From contig MHBE01000005.1 of NCBI GenBank assembly GCA_001803205.1, positions 1 to 64,000 of the forward strand: a stretch of DNA of 64,000 nucleotides, written 5' to 3'. Every line of letters starts with the position of its first letter. The stretch's first letter is position 1. Below the pieces are notes generated by a model. That model saw only the letters and a list, made by a program, of their open reading frames with translations. It did not search any database and had not been told where the DNA came from. A program made the translations under genes and the position numbers. Shown here piece by piece: positions 56,520 to 64,000 of the stretch. The DNA is from Lentisphaerae bacterium GWF2_38_69 (lineage in GTDB: Bacteria; Verrucomicrobiota; Lentisphaeria; Victivallales; GWF2-38-69).

Positions 56520-57524
56520 TTATAAAAGTTCAGCAATTTGTACGGCATTTAATGCGGCGCCTTTTAGAAGCTGGTCGCCGGAGATAAACATTGTTAAACC
56601 TTTCTTGTCATCTCTAGAAATATCTTGTCTGATTCTACCTGCAAGTATATCATATTTCCCTGAAGCGTCGATTGGCATAGGATACCTCTTGTTTTTAACA
56701 TCGTCCACAAGCGTAACGCCAGGGGCTTTTGCAAGGATTTTTCTGGCTTCTTCAGGAGTGATTTCATTTTCAAATTCAAGAAGAAGAGATTCGCAGTGAG
56801 CTCTCATTACAGGAATTCTTACGCAAGTGCAGTTTACCTTAAGTTTAGGGTGGTGCATTATTTTTTGGCCTTCGAAAAGCATTTTCATTTCTTCTTTAGT
56901 GAAATCATTTTCCAGGAACACATCAATATGAGGGAATATATTAAATCCAATCTGCTGGGGAAGTATGTTCACTTGAGGTTTTTTCCCTTCTAGAATATCC
57001 TTGCTTTGGTTTTTAAGTTCTTCTATGGCTTGGGCGCCCGCTCCGCTTGCAGCCTGATAAGTAGAAGCAATAAGCCTTTTAAGCCCTTTAGCTTTATGAA
57101 GAGGGAAGACTGGGACAACCATTATAATTGTCGAACAGTTAGGGTTTGCTATTATTCCCTTGTGTTTTTTGATGTCTTCCGGGTTTACTTCAGGCACGAC
57201 TAGAGGCACATCATCGTCCATTCTGAATGCGCTTGAGTTATCTATAACGACTGTTCCGGCTTTTACAGCGTAAGGAGCGAATTCCTTTGATCTTGATGCT
57301 CCGGCGCTGAAGAGTCCTATTTCTATCCCTTTGAAAGAATCAGTTTTTAGTTCTTCGACTTTTATATCTTCACCTCTGAACTTTAAACTCTTGCCGACAG
57401 ATCTTGTGGAGGCCAGAAGTCTTAAATTGCTGACCGGAAAATTCCTTTTTTCAAGAGTTTCCATCATTTCTATGCCTACGGCGCCGGTCGCGCCTACGAC
57501 AGCTACATTATAACCTTTGCTCAT
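56520..57524 (-). CDS. asd: Aspartate-semialdehyde dehydrogenase
   Basis: Reduces aspartyl phosphate to aspartate semialdehyde for lysine/diaminopimelate, threonine and methionine synthesis. 334 residues. It has VAVVGATGAVGIEMMETL (NADP site), IGLFSAGASRSKEFAP, VIDNSSAFRMDDDVPLVVPEVN, the active-site Cys in IIANPNCSTIIMVVP and VTLVDDVKNKRYPMPIDASGK (C-terminal substrate region). 24 bases separate it from the PFP gene downstream. Confidence 0.96.
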   Translation of the reverse strand: MSKGYNVAVVGATGAVGIEMMETLEKRNFPVSNLRLLASTRSVGKSLKFRGEDIKVEELKTDSFKGIEIGLFSAGASRSKEFAPYAVKAGTVVIDNSSAFRMDDDVPLVVPEVNPEDIKKHKGIIANPNCSTIIMVVPVFPLHKAKGLKRLIASTYQAASGAGAQAIEELKNQSKDILEGKKPQVNILPQQIGFNIFPHIDVFLENDFTKEEMKMLFEGQKIMHHPKLKVNCTCVRIPVMRAHCESLLLEFENEITPEEARKILAKAPGVTLVDDVKNKRYPMPIDASGKYDILAGRIRQDISRDDKKGLTMFISGDQLLKGAALNAVQIAELL

Positions 57525-57723
57525 TATTCACCTATATTTTCAAGTTTCTGTATTAAAGTTATATATTCTAATTCATTACAGGGAAAGAATAAAGCTTAAA
57601 GCTTAAGAATATTATTGATTCAGGTAGAAGTTTACAAGCATTTTTGTGTTTTAAGCTTGTTTATATCTTCTTCTCTCTTGAATTAGATAGAAAGAATATT
57701 AAATTTCGTTTCTTTTCATATGC

Positions 57724-57811
57724 GGAGAGATGGCTGAGCGGTCGAAAGCGGCAGTCTTGAAAACTGTTGTACCTCCGGGTACCGCGGGTTCGAATCCTGC
57801 TCTCTCCGCCA
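57724..57811 (+). tRNA. tRNA-Ser (TGA)
   Basis: Class II tRNA with acceptor GGAGAGA/TCTCTCC, G73, anticodon loop CTTGAAA (TGA) and the long variable arm expected of serine tRNA. CCA encoded at 57809-57811. Confidence 0.96.
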
Positions 57812-57813
57812 CT

Positions 57814-58203
57814 TTATTTTTTATTATTAATTTCGAGAACTGCAAGGGCGCAGATATTTTTCCTCTCATGACTGATAGAGACGAGGATATTTGTCATCCC
57901 AAGTTTCTTAGCAGTGTTCAGAGCTTTTCCTGAAAGACGGCAGGAAGGTGATCCGTTTTTTTCATTATAAATTTCAATATCTTTCCATCCGCAGTCTGAA
58001 GTTATTCCAGTTTTCAGAGCCTTTGATACGGCCTCCTTTGCTGCCCAACGCCCTGCGAAATAGTGAGAGGCATTACTGAGTTTTTTGCTTTCGTCGATTT
58101 CACTGTCGGTATATACTCTTTTTATAAACTTGTCTCCATGAATTTTTTCAGCTCTTCTTATCCTTTTTATGCTTACTATGTCTATACCTATTCCAAAAAT
58201 CAT
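57814..58203 (-). CDS. acpS: Holo-[acyl-carrier-protein] synthase
   Basis: Transfers phosphopantetheine from CoA to acyl carrier protein. 129 residues, normal. It has [17 protein letters not shown] (Mg-binding Asp), [20 protein letters not shown] (catalytic Glu and Lys) and [19 protein letters not shown]. It ends two bases after the tRNA-Ser on the opposite strand and is divergent from comEC. Confidence 0.95.
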   Translation of the reverse strand: MIFGIGIDIVSIKRIRRAEKIHGDKFIKRVYTDSEIDESKKLSNASHYFAGRWAAKEAVSKALKTGITSDCGWKDIEIYNEKNGSPSCRLSGKALNTAKKLGMTNILVSISHERKNICALAVLEINNKK

Positions 58204-58276
58204 CTCTAACGCTCTTGTAAGTTGTTAAAAATCTTAATATCCTGTTGTGAAAGATTACTAATTCAATGAATAAAAT

Positions 58277-60409
58277 ATGATGATAAAGCTGACTAACAAA
58301 ATCAACTTTGAGAAATATTATAAGCTATCTCCTTCAGGAATTGTACTTGCTGGAATTTTATCTTCGATTATTCCTTTAACTTTGAATTTATCGCCAGTTT
58401 ATATAATCCTTACTGCTTGTTTTCTGAGTGTGGTTTTTCTGATGTTTGTTTCGAGAATGGCTTGTTTAAATTATGTGATATGGATTTGTATCGGGTTTGC
58501 TGCGTTTCAGCTTAACTCATTTCTTTATGAAGACGGAAGTGAAAATTTATTGTTAAAAAAAGGACTATATGCACAGGTAAAATTTTCAGCTTTTGACAAT
58601 AGTCTAAGCGGAGATAAAAAACTATGGCTGCCTCAGCCTAAAGATGTTTATATAACAGTCTATTCTTATTCATACGCAGATTCAGGCAAATGGCAAAATC
58701 TGGATTGTAAAATGTATATGAAGAATATAAAAAGTGAGCCCATCAAATTTGGAAATAGTTATATCGGATCAGGAATTATTATTCCTGCTGATAAAAGCAT
58801 GCCGGGAAGTTATTCAAATTACCTTAAAAGTATGGGAGTAAAATACCTTTTTTATCCGGAAAACATTAAAGAAATAAGTTCAGAAAAAACTATATGGGCT
58901 CATTGCGCAATAAATATTATTCATTTTCGAAATTGGCTTTTGGAAAGATGCGCTTCTGGAATAACTCAAATTTCAATTAAGGATTTTCTTGCGGGAATAT
59001 TATTTGGATTCAGGCAAGGACTGGACAATGAACTCAAAAATAAATTTCTTCAGACCGGGACTATTCACATAATAGCTATAAGCGGCACCCACATTGGAAT
59101 TCTTGCTTTGCTATTTATGTTTCTCTTTAAACCTTTGCCGGTCAGAAGCAGGTATGTACTTGTTCCAATTACTCTGCTTATCTATATAATTGCCATAGGG
59201 TATCTTCAATCGGCAGTCAGAGCATTTCTCATGGTTTCAATTTTTATGCTTTTAAAAGCATTTCTCAGAGTATCCAACCCTTATAATATACTCTTTTTTA
59301 CTTGTTCTATCATGCTATTATTCAATCCATTCTCCGTTCTTAATCCGGGTTTTTTGTTTTCCTATGTGATAGTATTTTTTCTATTGCTTGGCTGGAAGGT
59401 TGCTTCTGAATTAAAAAGTTCCTGTTCAGAAAAAGAATTCTGGCGAGCAAAAGAGAAGCATGGCTACACTATTTTGCATAAGCGAAAACTGAATGAATGG
59501 ATTGTGCTGGGAGTTGCTTCAACTCTAATTGCCGGCTTTGCCGGAGTGCCGCTCCAGCTGATATTTAATGGGCTATTTACACCTGTTGTTCCTCTGGTAA
59601 GTTTGTTGGTTTTGCCTTTGATGTTTCCCTTATTCTTCTTTTCCTTTCTTAAAATGATTATTGTTTATTGGACGCCTGACATATTTGGCATGGATTTCTT
59701 GAATCTGATAATTTGTGAAATAGTTAAAATGATATTTTCAATTGTAAGCTGGGGTAATGATTTGAATTTGAGTTTTTATATTCCAAGGCCTCCATGGTTT
59801 CTCATTGCTTTATTTTATTTATCTTTAATTGCGATTCTGATTTTTTTCGAACGAAAGAAATTGATTTACATTGCTTCTGCGGCGTTGTCTGCGATTATTT
59901 TGTTTTTTACATTTCAGCCTTACTTTCAGAACGACAATATTATTATTAACACAAAGAAGACAAATATAATTATTACTTCAAACTATGATTTATCTGCTGT
60001 CGTTGTAAATGCTCCTAGGGGTTCTGTTTATCACATTCAAAATATCTTACGAAATAAAGGAATGAATTCAATAAGCAAATTTATTGTTACTGAATCAGAC
60101 AGTAACACTGAAGGCGATGCCCTTAAACTCCTTGAGCTATACAGGGGAAAGACCAATAGTGTTGTATTTATGGAAGGATTGAGGAAATTAAAAAATATTG
60201 AGAGAATCAAGGCATATTGTGACACAAACCACATTAAAATTGAATTGAGTGAGAATCCTGATGCCTTAAATTTTTATTATGAAGGAAACAGTATAAATAT
60301 CTCAAGGGAAAATAAAGGGGAACTTGGAATTAAGATAAATGAAAAGGCTGTATGCGAGGATAAATTAATAGGAATTGAAGAAGGAAAATATAGTTCAATC
60401 AGCTTTTAG
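58277..60409 (+). CDS. comEC: ComEC/Rec2 DNA-uptake channel with degenerate C-terminal domain
   Basis: Inner-membrane channel for transforming single-stranded DNA. 710 residues: two N-terminal membrane helices, a DUF4131/OB-like domain (about 85-200), and the competence core with HIIAISGTHIGILALLFMF and about nine membrane segments (210-540). The C-terminal region (550-710) sits where the metallo-beta-lactamase domain normally lies. It keeps the rough pattern FIVTESDSNTEGDALKLLELY but not the HxHxDH metal ligands. It converges on the next gene with a 15-base overlap. It goes with the type IV pilus motor at 12879-18710, which can act in DNA uptake. Confidence 0.9.
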   Translation: MMIKLTNKINFEKYYKLSPSGIVLAGILSSIIPLTLNLSPVYIILTACFLSVVFLMFVSRMACLNYVIWICIGFAAFQLNSFLYEDGSENLLLKKGLYAQVKFSAFDNSLSGDKKLWLPQPKDVYITVYSYSYADSGKWQNLDCKMYMKNIKSEPIKFGNSYIGSGIIIPADKSMPGSYSNYLKSMGVKYLFYPENIKEISSEKTIWAHCAINIIHFRNWLLERCASGITQISIKDFLAGILFGFRQGLDNELKNKFLQTGTIHIIAISGTHIGILALLFMFLFKPLPVRSRYVLVPITLLIYIIAIGYLQSAVRAFLMVSIFMLLKAFLRVSNPYNILFFTCSIMLLFNPFSVLNPGFLFSYVIVFFLLLGWKVASELKSSCSEKEFWRAKEKHGYTILHKRKLNEWIVLGVASTLIAGFAGVPLQLIFNGLFTPVVPLVSLLVLPLMFPLFFFSFLKMIIVYWTPDIFGMDFLNLIICEIVKMIFSIVSWGNDLNLSFYIPRPPWFLIALFYLSLIAILIFFERKKLIYIASAALSAIILFFTFQPYFQNDNIIINTKKTNIIITSNYDLSAVVVNAPRGSVYHIQNILRNKGMNSISKFIVTESDSNTEGDALKLLELYRGKTNSVVFMEGLRKLKNIERIKAYCDTNHIKIELSENPDALNFYYEGNSINISRENKGELGIKINEKAVCEDKLIGIEEGKYSSISF

Positions 60410-61192
60410 GTTTTCGTTCTTTTTTATAGGTAATGGCGCAGCAGTTTCACTTTTCTTCAGGCATTTCCCAATAGTATATGTGTATCTGTAACTTTCCGAA
60501 CAAATTGTTGCAAGAAAAAGTTTAAGCATAGTATATCTCATAACTTGCCCTGGATCGAGAGTTTCGTACTCTGCTGATTTTTCAGATTCGGTTTTCCACG
60601 ATTCAGGATTGATAATGTCTCCATCCATGATTAAGCAGGTGATATTTTTGTACCTGATGAGCTTAGCCTCTTTACCTGATTCTATAAGAAGTTTATAAGC
60701 AATAGCAGAAAGAACGGAATCAGAGCCAATTTTTGATTCAAGTACTGATCCAACACAGTAGTACTCCGGGTCTATATCGCCTTCGATAGGCATAACAAAC
60801 CCCATCATTCTCATGAAATTTGCCAGACTTTTTGAGTTTAAATTTTCCAGTTTTGAAAATTCATTAAGTAGTTCTGCAAAAAGAGCGTTAATGTTTTCCT
60901 TAGTATCTCTGTCAAACCATGCAAGATGTATTTCCAGAAGACCGTTCCATAAACCGCTATGACGATTGGTTAATCTGCGAACAAGTATATCCCGTGACTT
61001 TCTAATGAGATGTATTGCCTGAATCTGATGCACTCTTTTGCGGATAATAGGATTTACACTTTCTTGAAATTCACTTAAAGCTCCTAAAGCTTTTTTGCCT
61101 TCAGATAGCAATTCTTTTATTGCAAATGAAGAAGTATTTTCATTTTCGTCATCAAGCAGTGAAATTAGTGAAAGAATTTTGTCTTTGTTCAT
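60395..61192 (-). CDS. Transglutaminase-like (SirB1/Transglut_core2) domain protein
   Basis: 265 residues, cytoplasmic. The N-terminus (SLISLLDDENENTSSFAIKE) resembles a HEAT-like repeat region found in Bacteroidetes proteins of this type. The middle (LANFMRMMGFVMPIEGDIDP, then VGSVLESKIGSDSVLSAIAY) matches the SirB1/Transglut_core2 pattern. The typical catalytic Cys-His-Asp set is not evident, so enzymatic activity is doubtful. Function of the family is unclear. Convergent with comEC. Confidence 0.65.
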   Translation of the reverse strand: MNKDKILSLISLLDDENENTSSFAIKELLSEGKKALGALSEFQESVNPIIRKRVHQIQAIHLIRKSRDILVRRLTNRHSGLWNGLLEIHLAWFDRDTKENINALFAELLNEFSKLENLNSKSLANFMRMMGFVMPIEGDIDPEYYCVGSVLESKIGSDSVLSAIAYKLLIESGKEAKLIRYKNITCLIMDGDIINPESWKTESEKSAEYETLDPGQVMRYTMLKLFLATICSESYRYTYTIGKCLKKSETAAPLPIKKNENLKAD

Positions 61193-61203
61193 GAATTTTA
61201 ATG

Positions 61204-61237
61204 AAAAAAGCAGTGCAAACTTTAGTTCACACTGCTT
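61204..61237 (-). terminator. Terminator of the RRM-protein gene
   Basis: On the minus strand: AAGCAGTG plus a weaker GU-containing extension, TAAA loop, CACTGCTT, then six T (61209-61204). It begins 17 bases past the stop. Confidence 0.85.
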
Positions 61238-61254
61238 CCTGTAGTCAGAAATAA

Positions 61255-61578
61255 TTAACCTCTACGATTGAAGCCGCCTTCCCTGCGTCCGCCCTCTCTG
61301 CGGAAACCGCCTTCTCTGCGTGGCTTGTCTTCTTTTGGTTTAGCAAAGTTCACAACAACTTTTCTGCCGCCTGATTCATTTCCATCAAGTTCTTTGATAG
61401 CCTTTTCAGCATCTTCAACTTTTTCCATGTCAACGAATCCGAAACCTTTTGATCTTCCGGTTCGTGAGTCTGTGATTACTTTTGCTGACACAACTGTTCC
61501 GAATGCTACGAACATCTGATTCAAAGCATCCCCGTCTACTGCGTAAGGAAGGTTCCCTACATAAAGTGTACTCGGCAT
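61255..61578 (-). CDS. RRM-type RNA-binding protein with Arg/Gly-rich tail
   Basis: 107 residues from the ATG at 61578, which has a ggag box. One RRM: RNP2 TLYVGNLP, RNP1 KGFGFVDM, typical of the small bacterial Rbp family (cold-inducible in cyanobacteria). The C-terminal 25 residues are repeats of RREGG/RRGG type, expected to be unstructured and RNA-binding. It may act as an RNA chaperone. The open frame extends 15 codons upstream, but the internal ATG starts directly at the domain. Confidence 0.92.
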   Translation of the reverse strand: MPSTLYVGNLPYAVDGDALNQMFVAFGTVVSAKVITDSRTGRSKGFGFVDMEKVEDAEKAIKELDGNESGGRKVVVNFAKPKEDKPRREGGFRREGGRREGGFNRRG

Positions 61579-61745
61579 AAATTCTCCATAACGATTTATC
61601 ATGCTCCAATCTTTTCTCTCCATCTTGCCGTCGACGAATCGATTGGAAGGTTAATACATATAAAACTAGCTCTTCTGAAAACAAAAACAAGAATCCAAAA
61701 TTATATTATAATAAAAATATTTGAAATATGCTGCAAATGATACGC

Positions 61746-62990
61746 TTACTTTAAGATGTTTCCATTTGTAAGCAAAGCTGCAAATGCTCCATCATGAGTT
61801 ACAGACGGTAGCAATATCTTTTTCTTTAAAAGTGAGAATCCTGGATTGTCTGAGAGGAAATTTTCTATTTGTATTTCGTTTTCTTCTAATTCAATGCTGC
61901 AAGTACTGTAGAGAAGATAGCCGCTCTTTGCTAAATAATTAACAGCTTTCTGAAGTATTTCTTTCTGAAGAGAAGCATTGTTTTTAAGGGTTTCTTTGTT
62001 GAATTTCCACATTATGTCAGGCCTATGCCTTATTACGCCTGTATTTGAACATGGAACATCGAGAAGAAGAAAATCAAATGATTCTTTGTGACATCTTTTT
62101 TCAAATTCTTCCATGTTTATTGCTTCAGCATTTTTGATTTTCATTCTGCAAAAATTTTGTCGAGTTCTTTCAAGGCGCACCTGAGAACGATCCGTAGCTG
62201 TTATTTTTGAATCTGGAAATAGAGAACTAAGGATAATGGCTTTTCCTCCTGGTGCAGAACAATAGTCAAGAATTTTATTAGGTTGTATATCTTTTACAAG
62301 GCTGCTGAAAAAAGATGCCGCAGGATCCTGAATATAAATCGAACCTTCTTTTAATAAATGGGAATTAAGGATCTCAGTAGGTTCATCAGCTATATAAAAT
62401 TCATCAGTCCATGGGAAAGATATTTTTCTGATCTTCAGGTTTTCAAAATCATTCTGATCTATTTCAACAGTTGATCTAAATGTAAATTCAGGCCTGCTAT
62501 CTATGGCATTTACTATTTTATCTGCATCATCCTTAGAATAATTATTTACCCATCTTTCGTATAAGAAATCAGGAACGCTTCTTACAGCCGCTGTTAATTG
62601 CTCAACCGTATCTTTCTCTTCTAGTTGTCTTATAAAATTCCTGAGAACAGCATTGACAAAATTTGCGCTGAATTTACCTTCTTTGATTTTAACATAAGAG
62701 ACTGTCACATCAGTAACTTTAAATTTTTCAATTCCAGTATGATAGAGAATCTGGACAAAAGCTACGGATAAAGCTCTCCGGAGAAAAGCAGAAGGCCGTT
62801 TGTTAATCAAGTTTTTTAGAATATGATCAATCAGAGTTTTCTTTCTAAAATAAGTAAAAAGAACAGAAGAGACTGTATTTCTAAGGCTCTGATCCTTGAG
62901 AGAAAAATCAAGATAATCATCCAGATTCCCTTCGGTTTCGCAGAAGGCTATCCCTTTAACCGAAAGATTAAGAATATTTTCACTTTTCAT
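61746..62990 (-). CDS. rsmB: 16S rRNA m5C967 methyltransferase RsmB
   Basis: Methylates C967 of 16S rRNA. 414 residues with an N-terminal NusB-like RNA-binding domain (1-130: ALSVAFVQILYHTGIEKFKV, NFVNAVLRNFIRQ). The Rossmann methyltransferase domain has LDYCSAPGGKAIILSSLF (SAM motif), LLLDVPCSNTGVIRHRPD and LLYSTCSIELEENE with the two catalytic cysteines. Normal length. An adjacent fmt gene, common elsewhere, is not present. Confidence 0.95.
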   Translation of the reverse strand: MKSENILNLSVKGIAFCETEGNLDDYLDFSLKDQSLRNTVSSVLFTYFRKKTLIDHILKNLINKRPSAFLRRALSVAFVQILYHTGIEKFKVTDVTVSYVKIKEGKFSANFVNAVLRNFIRQLEEKDTVEQLTAAVRSVPDFLYERWVNNYSKDDADKIVNAIDSRPEFTFRSTVEIDQNDFENLKIRKISFPWTDEFYIADEPTEILNSHLLKEGSIYIQDPAASFFSSLVKDIQPNKILDYCSAPGGKAIILSSLFPDSKITATDRSQVRLERTRQNFCRMKIKNAEAINMEEFEKRCHKESFDFLLLDVPCSNTGVIRHRPDIMWKFNKETLKNNASLQKEILQKAVNYLAKSGYLLYSTCSIELEENEIQIENFLSDNPGFSLLKKKILLPSVTHDGAFAALLTNGNILK

Positions 62991-63110
62991 AAAACAGTTC
63001 AGATTAGTATTTCTGGTTTAATTATACAGCAAATCAGGTTGGAATCTTCTGTATTTTGTTTTTAAAAGAGCTTGAATTGCAATAGTGTCATTATATTTTA
63101 ACGCTTCAAT

Positions 63111-63188
63111 GGTGGTCGTAGCTCAGTTGGTTAGAGCGCTTGGTTGTGGCCCAAGAGGTCGGGGGTTCGAGTCCCCTCTACCACCCCA
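63111..63188 (+). tRNA. tRNA-His (GTG)
   Basis: Acceptor GTGGTCG, anticodon loop TTGTGGC (GTG) between CTTGG and CCAAG, and discriminator C73 opposite the extra G at 63111, the histidine hallmark. One C-U mismatch is seen at acceptor position 6-67. CCA encoded at 63186-63188. The minus-strand larB frame runs through most of this gene. Confidence 0.95.
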
Positions 63189-63880
63189 TTCTTTGACGAA
63201 GAGCCTAAACATCTCACAGCCGCGCATCCGGCTCCGAATCCGTTATCTATATTAACAACTGTTATTCCGTTTGCGCAACTGTTAAGCATTGCAAGCAAAG
63301 CTGTTATTCCATTAAACGAAGCTCCGTAACCCACACTTGTCGGTACGGCAATGACAGGACAGGAAACAAGTCCTCCTACTACGCTGGGAAGAGCTCCTTC
63401 CATTCCTGCGATTACTATAATAACTTTGTATTTTCTGATTTTATCGATTTGATTAAAAAGCCTATGGATTCCTGCTACCCCGACATCCATTATAAGCTCA
63501 GATTTAAAACCGCAAGCTTCAGCAGTCAATTTAGCTTCAATTGCCACTCCCATATCACTTGACCCCGCCGTGAGAATCCCGATTTTGGGTTTTTGCGAGT
63601 TTAGTTTTTCCAGTCTGGATTTTGAGAAATAGTAAATAGCTTTTGCATTTTTATCAAAAGTTAACTCAGGTGGAAGCTTTGAAGCGATTTTTTTATAAGT
63701 TTTTTCGTCAACTCTGGTTATGAGAATAACTTTATTTTTATTGAATAGACAATTCGATATATCAAGCAGTTGAGCTTCTGTTTTATTGGCGCCAAAAATA
63801 AATTCAGGAAACCCACAGCGTTCTTTTCTTGAATCATCCAATCGCACTTCACCATTTAACAGGAGAGATTCATTTTTCAT
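63131..63880 (-). CDS. larB: Nickel-pincer cofactor synthase component LarB
   Basis: LarB (carboxylase acting on nicotinic acid adenine dinucleotide, start of nickel-pincer nucleotide synthesis), about 249 residues from the ATG at 63880. It has KPKIGILTAGSSDMGVAIEA, ELIMDVGVAGIHRL, VIIVIAGMEGALPSVVGGLV, VPTSVGYGASFNG and VVNIDNGFGAGCAA. The family usually ends soon after the last motif. Here the frame continues into the antisense of tRNA-His and its last 19 or so codons are tRNA-derived, so the native stop seems lost. No larC or larE is in the window. The GNAT gene upstream overlaps by 11 bases. Confidence 0.88.
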   Translation of the reverse strand: MKNESLLLNGEVRLDDSRKERCGFPEFIFGANKTEAQLLDISNCLFNKNKVILITRVDEKTYKKIASKLPPELTFDKNAKAIYYFSKSRLEKLNSQKPKIGILTAGSSDMGVAIEAKLTAEACGFKSELIMDVGVAGIHRLFNQIDKIRKYKVIIVIAGMEGALPSVVGGLVSCPVIAVPTSVGYGASFNGITALLAMLNSCANGITVVNIDNGFGAGCAAVRCLGSSSKNGVVEGTRTPDLLGHNQAL

Positions 63881-64000
63881 CCGGCATATCCTCAAAAATA
63901 ATATAATGAGATTTGGTCATTCCCAAAGATAAATAAGTGGTTTGCGCTTTATGATTGTTTCGTTCAACATAGAGCCTCAATCCACAGCAATTTTGCTCTT
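63870..64000 (-). CDS. GNAT-family N-acetyltransferase, C-terminal end (partial)
   Basis: Runs in from the right edge. 42 codons and a TGA at 63870-63872 are seen. GLRLYVERNNHKAQTTYLSL, then GMTKSHYIIFED, is the typical GNAT motif B and C-terminal strand (LYVxxxNxxAxxxYxxxGM). Its stop lies 11 bases inside the larB reading frame, so the two genes are probably cotranscribed. The substrate cannot be told from this part. Confidence 0.8.
   Translation of the reverse strand, partial: EQNCCGLRLYVERNNHKAQTTYLSLGMTKSHYIIFEDMPDEK

Noticed and set aside
57730-57933. Open frame over tRNA-Ser
   Set aside because: It reads through the tRNA and the antisense of acpS; it is a shadow without its own signals.

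Overview
The window is AT-rich chromosomal DNA from a Gram-negative, probably anaerobic bacterium. The Gram-negative reading rests on a TolC-type outer-membrane lipoprotein, exported glycosidases and a type IV pilus motor with PilT. The anaerobic reading rests on pyruvate phosphate dikinase, PPi-dependent phosphofructokinase, ferredoxin-type nitroreductase and an anaerobic-type glycerol-3-phosphate dehydrogenase-like flavoprotein. SecA carries the long insertion that I associate with Bacteroidetes-like proteins, and a serine palmitoyltransferase-like enzyme is also Bacteroidetes-like. The gene mix is not that of a typical Bacteroidetes chromosome, so an uncultured phylum-level lineage is plausible. 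I cannot name the organism from the sequence alone. There is no rRNA and no CRISPR array.

Layout. 1-2977: a decayed AEC-type permease, a lipase-like LCAT-family protein and trmL. 3139-12565: ppdK with a strong terminator, a PHP phosphatase, an amino acid permease, a FAD/[2Fe-2S] oxidoreductase and clpB, then tRNA-Thr. 12879-20931: a pilus motor block (two PilB/GspE-type ATPases, PilT, PilC) that runs on into coaX, a DUF805 protein and a selenium-type cysteine desulfurase-like enzyme. 21044-24734: coaBC-panB-panC, a HAD phosphatase and a DUF3343 protein; with coaX nearby this is a pantothenate/CoA cluster. 24768-35608: secA, a sphingolipid-like pair (SPT plus NAD-dependent reductase), tRNA-Val, rnhC, an exported coiled-coil protein, a nucleotide-sugar epimerase and an ABC-F ATPase. 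35917-38139: an exported GH3 beta-glucosidase.

38299-43704 is a small integrated island at a tRNA-Ala(GGC) gene. A 53-base imperfect copy of the tRNA 3' half marks the far end. Between the two copies lie 12-bp iterons, a Fic protein coupled to an internally deleted tyrosine integrase, a frameshifted membrane protein, a possible transposase relic and a hipBA-like toxin-antitoxin pair. This is the most clearly accessory part of the window.

43763-64000 is mostly housekeeping: thiI, a TolC-like lipoprotein, rsmE, cdaA-cdaR (c-di-AMP), a universal stress protein, a PhoB/PhoR-like two-component system, an exported GH20 hexosaminidase, a 4Fe-4S nitroreductase, PPi-phosphofructokinase, asd, tRNA-Ser, acpS, comEC with a degenerate C-terminal domain, a transglutaminase-like protein, an RRM protein, rsmB, tRNA-His, larB (whose frame runs into the tRNA antisense) and the end of a GNAT acetyltransferase.

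The most distinctive biology I can support is the SPT/reductase pair (possible bacterial sphingolipid synthesis), the tRNA-Ala island with toxin-type cargo, and PPi-based central carbon metabolism. I did not find a clearly unprecedented multi-gene system.
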